Part shown: positions 55,101-64,000 of the stretch, piece by piece
Layout of the letters: every line of letters begins with the position of its first letter
How positions within the stretch are numbered: the first letter of the stretch is position 1
From: Lichina pygmaea
Taxonomy: Eukaryota > Ascomycota > Lichinomycetes > Lichinales > Lichinaceae
Reading direction: 5' to 3'
Assembly (NCBI GenBank): GCA_963422465.1
Contig: OY730169.1
Coordinates: 2,914,001 to 2,978,000, forward strand
DNA length: 64,000 nt
Translations under genes and position numbers: made by a program
The notes under the pieces: model-generated
Databases searched by the model: none
Told to the model about the DNA's origin: nothing
Seen by the model: only the letters and a program-made list of their open reading frames with translations

Positions 55101-56450
55101 CACTACCCCGCCGTGAACAACCACCATCCCGATCTCGCCGGGCTACGGACGGTGGTGCGAGGCCTCACCGACATGGCTGCCGTCATCGAGACCAAAGAGG
55201 CCTTTGCGAGCAAGCGCGGCGAGCTGCGAGCCGAGGCGGAGAGACGGCGGCAGAAGCGCGTCGACGACGTGCGACATATGGTCGACAGCGGGCGCATGTC
55301 GTACGCCGACGCGGCCGAGGTCGAGCAGGGGGAGAGGCAGCGGAGGATCGAGGCGCTCAAGGCCGAGCTCGACGCCTTCCAGGCCGAGGTGCTCAAACCT
55401 CTGCAGGGGCTGCTCTCGCAACGCATCGTCGCGGCCACGTGCTCGTTCGACGAGCTCAGGGGACAGCTCACCGACCTCAACCCGGTCGAGGAAGGGGACG
55501 AGAAGCCCGAGCTGCTCGAGAAGCTGACGCTGATGAAATGGCTCTTCGAAGCGCGAGAGCAGCTGCATCGAGAGTTGCACGACCTCTCCGGCGAGGCCGA
55601 CGAGCGATACCACAGCTTCGTCGAGGCACCGTACAGCGACGAACGGAAGCGACGCGAGGTGCAAGCCTTCTTCGACAGGGAGGAGCGCGACCGACGAGCG
55701 CAGTCCGAAAACCACGCCCTGGCTCGGCTCGAGCTGTTCGTGGACGTTGTCGAGAGCACCGTGACCAAGGGGGTCGAGGTGCAGCTGAGCACGTTCTGGG
55801 ACATTGCGCCGCCGCTGGTCGAGGTGATCCAGCGCGTGAACGTCGACAAGGGCGTGCAGGCCGACGCCGAGTACGAGTTCTCGCAGCAATACCTGTGGGA
55901 GGTGCTCGGTCACGCCGAGAAATCGGCGTACCAGTTCATCGAATCGCAGATCAACCTGCTCTGTCTGCTGCACGAGGTCAAGAGCGGCGTGACCAAGCAA
56001 GCCTGCAAGGTGATGGTCGCCGAACGACGTCTCGCAGCCGCCAGGGAAGGAGCAAGAGAAGACGAAGGAGCAAGAGATGGAGGAGGAGCGTCGGGGAGAA
56101 GGATGTGGACGGGCACGGGAACAGGAACGGGAACGGGGATGGGATCGACGGCGTCGGGAAAGCGACCTCGTGTCGCGGCCACGTTCGACGGCGCCGACAA
56201 GGAGGCGCGGAACGGCGAGGGCCATGGTCAGGATGACGACGACGCCGACGACGACGGTAACGACGACGACATGGCCGATACACTACGCGTCGAGGAAGAG
56301 CGCCTGACCGCAGATCTCAAGGAGAAGGTGCGCACGGTGGAGAAGCAGTGGCACGAAGCCATGGGACAGGTGGTCGAGCCGTTGAAGCTGCGCATCAGGG
56401 ACTGGCTGCAGCAGCGCGGCGGATGGGAGGTGTGCGAAGAGGACGATTAG
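52140..56450 (+). CDS. Large Pro-rich, coiled-coil fungal protein, unknown function
   Basis: Three exons fit: 52140-52593, 52758-53196 and 53288-56450, with introns of 164 and 91 bp, each with CTGAC 12-25 bases before the acceptor; 1351 residues. The first intron joint gives THSPPPPYSPQFAP, the second HMSSSAAEQLPPPTRP. The N-terminal two thirds are disordered: a Pro run at the start, PPPPYSP, many Ser/Arg/Pro repeats. The conserved part begins at YPPEKVGWHDQ, SRLVTLPPPYPRHYPAVNN and HPDLAGLRTVVRGLTDM and then forms long helices (EAFASKRGELRAEAERRRQK, FEAREQLHRELHDLSGEADE, EKSAYQFIESQINLLCLLHE), an acidic insert and a final helix (VEKQWHEAMGQVVEPLKLRI). I recall the PPPYPRHYPAVNN block from uncharacterised filamentous-ascomycete proteins. 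The architecture suggests a cytoskeletal or scaffold protein (inference). Confidence 0.82.
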
Positions 56451-57268
56451 CCCGCCTGGCATCGCCACCATCACCGCCACCCTCTTACTGCCGCTACGTC
56501 TTTGCATCTCCGTGTCACTACCACTCCTTGCTTGTCTCTACCTCATGACGTATATGGCTTCGGTCCGGAAATAGGGATGGTGATGATAGCATTTTACTAC
56601 CCAAGATCACGCTCGTCTTTCCCTTCCTTCCTTTCTTTCTTCCTGTAGTACACTCCCCGTCCTCCTACGCTTCCTTGCGACCTCTTCATCGATCCGTCTG
56701 ACCGAGCCAAATCTTTATCTGCATCTATTCGCATCTTACAAAAAAGTTACCTCTTCTACCACTTGTGCACATCTTATTCTCCTACTGGTATACGAGTATG
56801 GAGGTTGATCGGGTCATATGCTGCTTGGATTATGAGATGATTTATGGCCCTGGGGCGGAGGAGGAGGACTTGAGCTGTCGGATTGTCTTGTCGTCCCCGG
56901 TGGGTGTTGAGAGAGGGGGGTCCCCGTGGCTGTGCTGGTGCGTGTGTGTACGGTCGTGCGACGGTACTAGTCCATCGCTGAACTACCGTATGGATTGGCA
57001 TGCGTCTTGAGCAATCTCCGGGTTTGTTCGATGGTGATTTGAATGGCTCGGCAATGCACTCCTTGACAAGGACTGGACGTACAGAGAATATTTGATGGGT
57101 GGGGACGGCCAAAGTGACTTGCTGCCCATCTGCGTCTTGTCGACGGGAGGTCGACGAAATGTTTTCCCACACAAACGCTTGGAGGCTGACTGACTAATAT
57201 AAGTTGACTAAGCTGTATATACGTACCATGTCTGCTTATGTAATAGTATCATGGTTGCCACAGTTTCA
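56451..57268. other. 3' flank and intergenic; no gene
   Basis: About 800 bp after the large gene: pyrimidine-rich, then mixed. No coding frame supported. Confidence 0.55.
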
Positions 57269-58013
57269 ACGGACAATTACTGCCGTACCCCCCGGGGAAC
57301 AATACGAGGTGGTTGACGGATATAACGTTACAGTAGTACTATTAGTAAGCTGAAAACTCAGCGACCGAGTCAAAATACTGAGCCACCCACTCTCCGTGAC
57401 CACACCAGTCAAACTCCACTTGTCAGCCAAGTATAGATCAGGTCCCTGAGTTCCTCCACCCTCCAGCAGCTCCAAAGTGACAGCAGATAACTTGACAAGT
57501 GTTTGCATGCTCAGCACCAAGCAGTCATTGATGGCAACATGGGTAACACTGAGTATTGAAGTGTACCAGTATCTACATGTCTTGAGAATTGTGACAATGC
57601 GGCTCTGCAACTGACTTTGGGATGTACTACCGTAACGTTATATCCGTCAACCACCTCGCAAGTACTTCTGTGGCATCAACCCCCCCCCCCCCCCCCCCCA
57701 CAGTCGCACAGCTACCCAGATCTCTAAAATAGTGACATGCGGCGTCAAAAGTGAGATCTGAGTACACTACTGTAGGACTGAGCATCTCACATAGCTTCTA
57801 AAAATTTGCGTCCAGAAAATACTTGTTATGTGGTTCTGTCAAGACTTATAATACTCATAGCTTGCTCAGCTTGAAGAGATACCTAGCTTTATATGTGACA
57901 GCTCTACGGACGTACGGAGTGTATGAAGTGAAGGGGGCACCGAAGTAAGAGGGGGGGTACCAGAGCAAGTAATCTGCATACATACGGAAGTAATGGGGGC
58001 AGTAATTGTCCGT
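57269..58013. mobile_element. TIR element B1 (745 bp), containing nested MITE-A
   Basis: It starts ACGGACAATTACTGCC and ends GGCAGTAATTGTCCGT, perfect 16-bp terminal inverted repeats followed inward by C-rich/G-rich arms. The same terminal sequence bounds the 764-bp element at 62690-63453. Without the nested MITE the element is about 390 bp. No coding sequence. The right third resembles 14664-14825. No clear target duplication is visible. Confidence 0.75.
57305..57658 (+). mobile_element. MITE-A copy 2 (354 bp), nested in element B1
   Basis: The left end CGAGGTGGTTGACGGATATA and the right end TATATCCGTCAACCACCTCG are inverted repeats of 35 bp with a single difference. The interior matches copy 1 (35473-35806) in opposite orientation. 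Its location inside element B1 shows it moved after B1 was in place. No open reading frame, so it is non-autonomous. Confidence 0.85.
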
Positions 58014-58523
58014 TTAGGTAATCAAGCTGAAGCTTGCATGGCACAGCTATTGCGCCAACTTGTATGAGTACGTATGTTCGTTACTCGTTGAGTGCCAGTA
58101 CGAGGTACCTTGGTACGAGCAGAGTGAGTGGAATTAGTCGCCGTCACAGCCCTTTTGTGACTACCTCGTACGGAGTACATACAGTACGTACTGTAACCGA
58201 CTCGCGATGATCTAGCGACATAAAACAGGAAAGTGCTCGTTCGATCTAGACCTTGATTGAGAGCTCGGAGTGCAACCACTTCCAAAGACCACATACTGTA
58301 CAGTACGTACGAGTACCTCCGTACATACGCGCACACACACACACGCACACGCAGACTGTGCTCGCCCAACGGGGATGGAAATTCACCAGTCCTTCGACTG
58401 AACAACCCCTCTGTCCATCGTGAGGAGTGGAGGGGAAAGTCTAGTCGTCCGAAAGAAAGCCCCCGAAAGAAGAAAAAGACTGATCACTCCTCCCTCTCGC
58501 GCGTCGCGATCAACCATGTCATC
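58014..58523. other. Promoter side of the MFS gene; GTAC-dense
   Basis: About 510 bp upstream of the transporter with many GTAC-core palindromes (58140-58200, 58295-58330) and a short CA run (58330-58350). No separate gene. Confidence 0.5.
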
Positions 58524-60955
58524 ATGTCCTCGACGGCGCCCACCAGCAGCAGCGGCCGCGGCAGGATCGTCACGGTGCAATCGGCAACCTACTTCCTGGG
58601 CGTCTGTCTCTTCTCCATATCCTTCCTCGTCTTCCTCAACGCCTCCGTCTCGTTCGTGATCGCGGACGTCATCGGCATCGAGCGGGGTATCGGCGATCTC
58701 GTGGGCACGCTGGGCTTTGTCGACGAGCTCGTCGCTCTCGCAGCCTGTCCGGCATGGGGTCTGATGTCCGACGTCGTCGGCGCGCGCCTCGTCTGCGTCA
58801 TCGGGTACACCATTGTGGGCCTTGCGCTCTTCGTCTTCGTCCAGGCCGAGAATGTCTATCCCCAGCTGCTGCTCGCGAGGATCCTCTTCAGCCTCGGCGG
58901 GGCCGCAACGTGCGTATGTTTCTCGTGTCGACACGATCGCTGCGTCGAGCCTTCCGGGCGCAGATACGTGCTGTCGTTCGAAGCTCGCCTTGTTTTACCA
59001 AATGCTTTATCACGACCTGATCTTGAACTTGGTCTGCGCCCAGGTGGTTCGGATCAGACTCCGAAAGAACCGTCTATGCACACGCCCCCGGACGGACTGA
59101 GCTGACTGTCTCAGCTCGACCATGGTCACGGCCATTCTCCCATCGATAGTGACGGTCCACGGTGAAGCATCTGGCGGCACGGCGCCTTCGTCCTCGACTG
59201 ACGCCCCGAGCCCGGAACGACAAGGGACGCAGCATTCCGTGTCGCCATCGCTCTCGTCCGAGCTGACGATCACGCCTGCACGCTTGGCCAGGACGGCGAA
59301 CGTCTCCAAGGACACGCACCTCGACGACGTGGCCGTCAGGCCCGCGTCGCCATCGTTGCTGGCTGGCTTTGTGGGCTTCTTCACCGGATGCGGTGCGCTT
59401 CTCGCTCTCGTCGTCTTCCTCCCTCTGCCCGCGCAGCTTCAGGCCTTTCGGGACCTGTCTCCTGCGGCTGCGGTGACGTATACCTACTACGTCGTCGGCT
59501 TCACGGCCCTACTTGTCGCTCTCGCATGTCTCTTGGGCTTACGTGATCTGGGCTGCAAGAAGGACGGAAGGCGCAAGCCCGAGGGTGGGTATGGAGTGGA
59601 CGCGTCGGAGGACCGAGCCTCTTACGTGCGCGGTAGAGCGCTGTGGGATGCAGCCCTCCTGGGCTTTCGGGACCGCCGCATCGGACTCGGCTACGTCGGA
59701 GGCTTCGTGGCTCGGTTCGTTCTCCGTTGGGCGTTGTCTGGCGGTGCAACAGGCTCGAGACGGCTGATATGACGACAGGGCTTCGTCGGTTGGCATCTCC
59801 CTGTTCATCCCTTTGATCGTCAAAGCCTACTTCATCTCCTCTGGCCTCTGTGAAGGGGACCCTCACGAAGGGAATGACGAGACGAAGCGACGGTGTCGTC
59901 GAGCTTACGTGCTGGCCGCAGGTGAGACGCGGACACGAAAGATCTGATGGGTCCAGCTGACGGTGGCAGAACTGACGGGCGTCTCGCAACTGGTCGCGCT
60001 CGTCTGCGCTCCCATCTTCGGGTTTGTCTCGGACCGATACGGCGCATACAACGTCCCGCTGTTGACGGCGGCCGTCGTAGGGATAGTCAGCCATCTGTCC
60101 TTCGGTCTCCTGCCGAGTCCAGAGATCGGCGGGAAGCGTGGCAGTCCGGTCGTGTTCGTGATCGTTGCTCTGCAGGGCATCAACCAGATCGGCTGCATCG
60201 TGTGCAGTCTGGGTCTGCTCGGCAAGGGGATCCTCAACGACGGCGCGCAGGACATTGATCTAGATGCCAGCCTCGACGAAGTCGAGAGCGCGCGACACAT
60301 GGCCCAGATCAACGGCAACGGCGGGGCGGATATGAACGGATCGTCTCCACGCACTGAGGTGTCGTCGTTCTCGGCAGCGGCACACGCGCCGGACGAAAGC
60401 ACGAGACTGCTGCAGCGAGAAGATTTTCCATTCCCGCATCCCTCGTCATCTCCTCCTCCTCCTCCTCCTCCTCCTTCTTCCTCTTCCCGCTCGTCGTTCC
60501 TCTTTCCGTCGCAAGACCCCGACGAGCGCGTTCTAGCCGACGGCGACGACGAACAGCCCCGACTGTCGTCATCACCGGCAGCAGCGGCACCGCCACCACC
60601 CGCACCCCTTCTGTCGCCGGCCTATCACCTGCGAGGCCGCGCGCGCTCTTCTGCCAGCCGCTCGCAGCTGTATCACCTCAAAGGCTCGATAGCAGGGGTG
60701 TACTCGCTGGTAGGCGGCGCCGCCATCCTGCTCCTCACCAAACTCGGCGGGTTCCTCTTCGACCGACTCAGTCCGGGCACTCCGTTCTTCATGCTTGCCA
60801 TCTTCAACGGCGTCCTCCTGGGCGTGGGTCTCATCGTTACGTTCTTCTCGTCGTCATCGGAATCAGCGGCAGTAGCATCAACATCCGCACCGTCGTCCTC
60901 GTCCACTCGACGGCGTCTCTCGCCACGATTGACACGGCGCGGATCAGCGACTTGA
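58524..60955 (+). CDS. MFS transporter, YCR023C-like
   Basis: Four exons, 58524-58909, 59115-59714, 59779-59921 and 59970-60955 (introns 205, 64 and 48 bp, phases agree); 704 residues. It is a polytopic major facilitator of the plasma or vacuolar membrane. Family signatures: FLVFLNASVSFVIADVIGIE, RGIGDLVGTLGFVDELVALA, WGLMSDVVGARLVCVIGYTI, then VQAENVYPQLLLARILFSLG and, across intron 1, GGAATSTMVTAILP. Intron 2 joins FVARASSVGISLFIPL and intron 3 joins ELTGVSQLVALVCAPIFGFV SDRYG. Late helices are interrupted by a long cytosolic loop with Pro and Ser runs and phospho-site-rich sequence (about 60300-60660), ending in GSIAGVYSLVGGAAILLLTK. The substrate is unknown for this subfamily; proton-coupled export or uptake is presumed. 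Confidence 0.9.
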
Positions 60956-61543
60956 TAGAGCCTGAGGCTGGAAATCACAATGCAAGGGAGGGACTTTTCA
61001 AACGTAGTAATCAATGCATTTTTGCTGGGCGTGAGGAAGTTGGTCAATCAGCGTTCGCATGCAAAAGGTATGGCAAAAGGGACTCTTGTGGTGCACCATC
61101 CATGGCTTTTGTGATGCACCGTCCATGGTTTTTGTCGGAGGAAAGGAAGGAAGGCGACCTTTGGGGGAGGGGGAAACTCTTGTCACGACACTCCTGTGTG
61201 ATAACCCTGTGCGATAATCAGCCCTGTGCGACACCTCACTCTGTGTGACACCAAAAGCCATGACGGTACGTATGTCTGTCCAACTAAACCGTCCATGATC
61301 ACGACTCTCACACCAAAGGAGAAGAGTATCTGTATACCGTACAGCTAGTTACAGCGTGAGGTACTGTGCATCACACAACAGAAAATATGGAATCTGAAAG
61401 AATACTAGGGGTTCCGGTGGGTCTGGACTGATTTTCAGTGTTGACCAACTCATTCTTCAATCTGACAGTATGTTTTTTCCACTGTCCACTTTCAAGTTTC
61501 TACTCTCCACTCTGTTCTCTCCACTCTTTTCTCCCCACTCTCC

Positions 61544-61574
<31 letters not shown>

Positions 61575-61879
61575 CTTCTTCTTCTTTCCTCCAACCTTTT
61601 CTCAGAATAACAACTGAAATCCTAAGCTCTCTACAGAAGGGCACTGTACAAGAGGGCTAGGGGTGAGGAGAAGAGTGGGATGGAGTATTTGGAATGGATC
61701 AGGAAGAGAAATTGAAGGACTGCTATGGATGATGATGATGATGATGATGACAACAATGATGACAACAATGATGACAACAATGATGATGATTGTGTTTCTG
61801 TAGGTGGGTATGTATGGTGTCTGTGATAGGCAAGTAATTGATGGGCTGGCTGTACTGTACTGGTATACCGCCGGACCCC
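60956..61879. other. 3' flank; short tandem and CTT/GAT arrays
   Basis: About 920 bp without a gene. It includes a 23-bp imperfect direct repeat (TGGTGCACCATCCATGG / TGATGCACCGTCCATGG, 61089-61137), TGTGCGATAA-type 17-bp repeats (61190-61250), a CTT run (61545-61586) and GAT/ACAAT runs (61724-61790). Confidence 0.6.
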
Positions 61880-62689
61880 CGGCCCCACGCCGGGCAACAA
61901 GAAACACGAATGGGCCAAAGATATCCTCTGGCGCCAACAGCAACACATGGAGGACATCTCCACCAACCTGGGCCTTCCCCCGTGGGCCGACGACCCCCAC
62001 CCGGGACCCACCCAGGATCTGACCAACAGCCGCCCACCCCCACAGACACTATGGCAGGCCTACCAGCTGGCAGAGCAGTGGTGCTGGGACCGATGGCGCG
62101 AACTAGAAGGTGGCCCACCAGCGCCCCACCGCACCACTGACCCAGGCCCTGGAGGAGGATGGAAACCAGACAACATGCCGTACAAGAAGGCAGCCCTCCA
62201 CCTCCACGCCAGCCTCCCAAAGCCACACAGCAGCCTCCTCACCCAACTCCACACAGGAAAGATTGATGATTGGCTTGGCAGGCTTCCTGCACACCTGCCG
62301 GGTCCCCGGCTTCGAATCCCCGGCCTGCCCCTGCGGGTAGCAGCAGGAGACTGCCAAACACAAAGTGCTAGACTGTCCCAGATTCCACAGGGAACAGGCA
62401 AAGGCAGCTGCATCAGGCAGTTCTCACTACTGGCTTCCCACAGCTAACTTCCAACCCCCAGACAGCCACTGTTGTGACGACATGGTTTATTCCTACAGCT
62501 CAATCTCCTCTCCCAGTTCTCCTGGGCCCGGGACCAGCCTTCCCCCCCCCCTTGCTTGACTGCAAAAGCAGTCACATCATCTGTTCACAGTCGCTTGATA
62601 GGTGGAACCCCCAGCCGGGGGGGGGTCAGAGGGGAGGTTTTTTACCTCAGGGCTACATGTCCAACCATGTGACCTGCTGGTTTTTGCTT
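61880..62689 (+). mobile_element. Tad-like LINE 3' end, copy B
   Basis: It encodes the same C-terminal region as copy A: MEDISTNLGLPPWADDPHPG and TLWQAYQLAEQWCWDRWREL, then in a shifted frame IGLAGFLHTCRVPGFESPAC and ETAKHKVLDCPRFHREQ. About 70% of residues agree with copy A in the aligned parts. It is 5'-truncated and broken by frame changes. It ends in GAGGTTTTTTACCTCAGGGC, the tail start of the LINE. The remaining tail appears at 63454-63522 after an inserted foldback element. Confidence 0.85.
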
Positions 62690-63453
62690 ACGGACAATGA
62701 CTCCGATGCCCCCCTCTATGCACGATTCTATCTACCATGCCCCCCTTCTTTCTTTCATGCCCCCCTCTGTGCCGTGTCTCACCTCGCTAAGTGAGATACT
62801 TACTATACTAGTGAATTTTGATGGTAATAGAAGTATCTGTCTAAATTTAAGTTGCAGTATGCACCTCTCTTTCTTCCATGCCCCCCTCCTCCCAGTACTT
62901 AGTCTACTACCCAACAGTCATACAGATAAAGGTACCAGCTAAATTCAGAGTACAGGAGTACAAGTGGGGTGACAGCGATGGCGACAGCGACAGCGACAGC
63001 GACAGTGTGACACCAAGGGTAAAGGTGAGGCCAAGTGTGAGGGCAAAGGCGACAGTGACAGCAAGAGCGAGGGCAACAGTGAGGGTAGCGACAGCGACAG
63101 CACTGATGGCAAGGGTGATAGAGTAGTGCGACACAGGTACTTCTGACTTGTGTGGATCTATTGCAATAGGAGAAGTACTCCGCTAAGTTTTCTTTTGACA
63201 TACCGAAGAGGAAGCAAGGTACTTTGATTTGTATGAGTCTCAGTATGGCAGTGTAAGTATTGCACCAGTACAGCTCAAAGTTTGAGTAGTACCTTGATTT
63301 ATATGAGGAATGCTGTGGTAGAAGAGGTACCTCGCTTAGCTAGGTAAGACACGGCACAGAGGGGGTATGGAAGAAAGAAGGGGGGGCATGGTACGTTACG
63401 TACTGTAGATAGAATTGTGCATAGAGGGGGGGGGCATCAGAGTAATTGTCCGT
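62690..63453. mobile_element. TIR/foldback element B2 (764 bp) inserted in LINE copy B tail
   Basis: It starts ACGGACAATGACTCCGATGC and ends GCATCAGAGTAATTGTCCGT. The arms remain complementary for over 100 bp (62690-62795 against 63325-63453) and include CCCCCCTCTATGCAC, CTTCTTTCTT and CTGTGCCGTGTCT. The interior is non-coding, with GACAGC repeats (62971-63003) and two similar blocks ((A/C)CTTTGATTTGTATGAG, GTACCTTGATTTATATGAG). The terminal sequence is shared with element B1 (57269-58013), making a family. Confidence 0.78.
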
Positions 63454-63522
63454 TTTCCTTACCAGCTTGTACATTCCCAGCATAATCTAGTCTAGCTGGC
63501 TTTAGAATGGAGTAGGAATTCA
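63454..63522 (+). mobile_element. LINE copy B 3' tail, after the inserted element
   Basis: TTTTCCTTACCAGC...CCAGCATAATCTAGTCTAGC followed by TAGAATGGAGTAGGAAT corresponds to the tail of copy A (5787-5860). Together with 61880-62689 it restores the LINE order seen elsewhere. Confidence 0.6.
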
Positions 63523-64000
63523 TATATACAGGGGGGCACTCTATACCCCCCTCCTCCTGCACCTTCGGTACGGTCGGAACACCCCTCCTCCCGGAGGGTT
63601 GTCGATCACTTGTCCGATACAATCACTTGTCCGATACATTTTCACGATAGATTCAAGTGCAATACAGATAACTCCACAACAGAGTGACTAAACAGAAAAG
63701 CAAGTGGCTTATTGGACTCCTTTACATCTCTACTACAGTCCCTGAAATTGTAGACTTCTCTAGATTTTTGTGGTGTTAGTGAGATGTTACAAGCAGTTGT
63801 TGTTCAAAAGCAGGCTCTCGACAACATCAATCTTATAATGTCTATAACTTCACAATCAGATAGGCAAACAGCGATTTTTATGTGCTCATCTGATTCTCTT
63901 ACTTTCTTTCCGTCATCCCCAAGGTTGCAAGTTCTGTCCTGATTTTGCTGGCGTTGTTGAGTAGCTGCTCTAGCTACTGAAACCATGTTAGCTACAGTAC
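63523..64000. other. Window end; no supported gene
   Basis: A TATATACAGGGGGGCACT segment at 63523-63545 resembles part of the solo LTR at 5366-5778, weakly. The rest is AT-richer DNA with a short direct repeat (CACTTGTCCGATACA, 63607-63640). No gene. Confidence 0.4.

Noticed and set aside
54728-56236. A 502-codon plus-strand frame overlapping the large coiled-coil gene
   Set aside because: It is the +1 frame of the same exon, extremely Arg/Ala/Gly-rich, and lacks a start context. The helical frame is the real one.

Overview
The window reads as nuclear DNA of a filamentous ascomycete (Pezizomycotina-like). The protein-coding genes are GC-rich and split by short introns (48 to 205 bp) with GT(A/G)NG(T/Y)-type donors, CTGAC/CTNAC-like branch sites and AG acceptors. 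Several products belong to families I know mainly from filamentous ascomycetes: a long Ser/Pro-rich universal-stress protein, a two-part membrane coiled-coil protein, a Pro-rich protein with a PPPYPRHYPAVNN block, and a YCR023C-type MFS carrier. Gene models were built by hand from reading frame, splice signals and phase agreement. Without transcripts or homology searches the exon edges are inferences.

Layout. 1-10.8 kb is gene-poor: a C-rich tandem repeat, a decayed Tad-like LINE (about 2.76-5.88 kb) cut by a solo LTR (5366-5778, 5-bp target duplication), an inverted second LINE tail (6187-6480), and a long stretch without a supported gene. 10.8-13.5 kb (minus) holds VPS37 and a small secreted/GPI-type protein. 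15.3-22.9 kb (plus) holds an aldo-keto reductase, a PAP2 lipid phosphatase and a conserved fungal protein. 24.4-35.1 kb (minus) holds a BTB protein, a Ser-rich basic protein, the universal-stress protein and mitochondrial ribosomal protein uS7m. 35.2-38.3 kb is a diverged tandem array unlike anything I recognise, carrying an inserted MITE. 39.0-43.9 kb (minus) holds the membrane coiled-coil protein and adenine phosphoribosyltransferase. 44-52 kb is hard to read: a perfect 20-bp-arm palindrome, two possible multi-exon genes on the minus strand, and one clear three-exon gene for a 96-residue dsRNA-binding-like protein. 52.1-56.5 kb (plus) is a 1351-residue Pro-rich coiled-coil protein, and 58.5-61.0 kb (plus) an MFS transporter. 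The last 3 kb is a second LINE tail interrupted by a foldback element.

The genes are mostly housekeeping or signalling and show no operon-like or cluster logic. The most unusual content lies between genes: two related terminal-inverted-repeat elements (one with a smaller MITE nested in it, one inserted into a LINE tail), the 3-kb diverged array, the palindrome, and a pervasive GTAC-core palindromic word (forms of GTACTCCGTAC and CGTACGTA) in the intergenic DNA. Premature stops in the LINE copy are all TGA or TAG, as expected from C-to-T decay such as RIP or CpG deamination.
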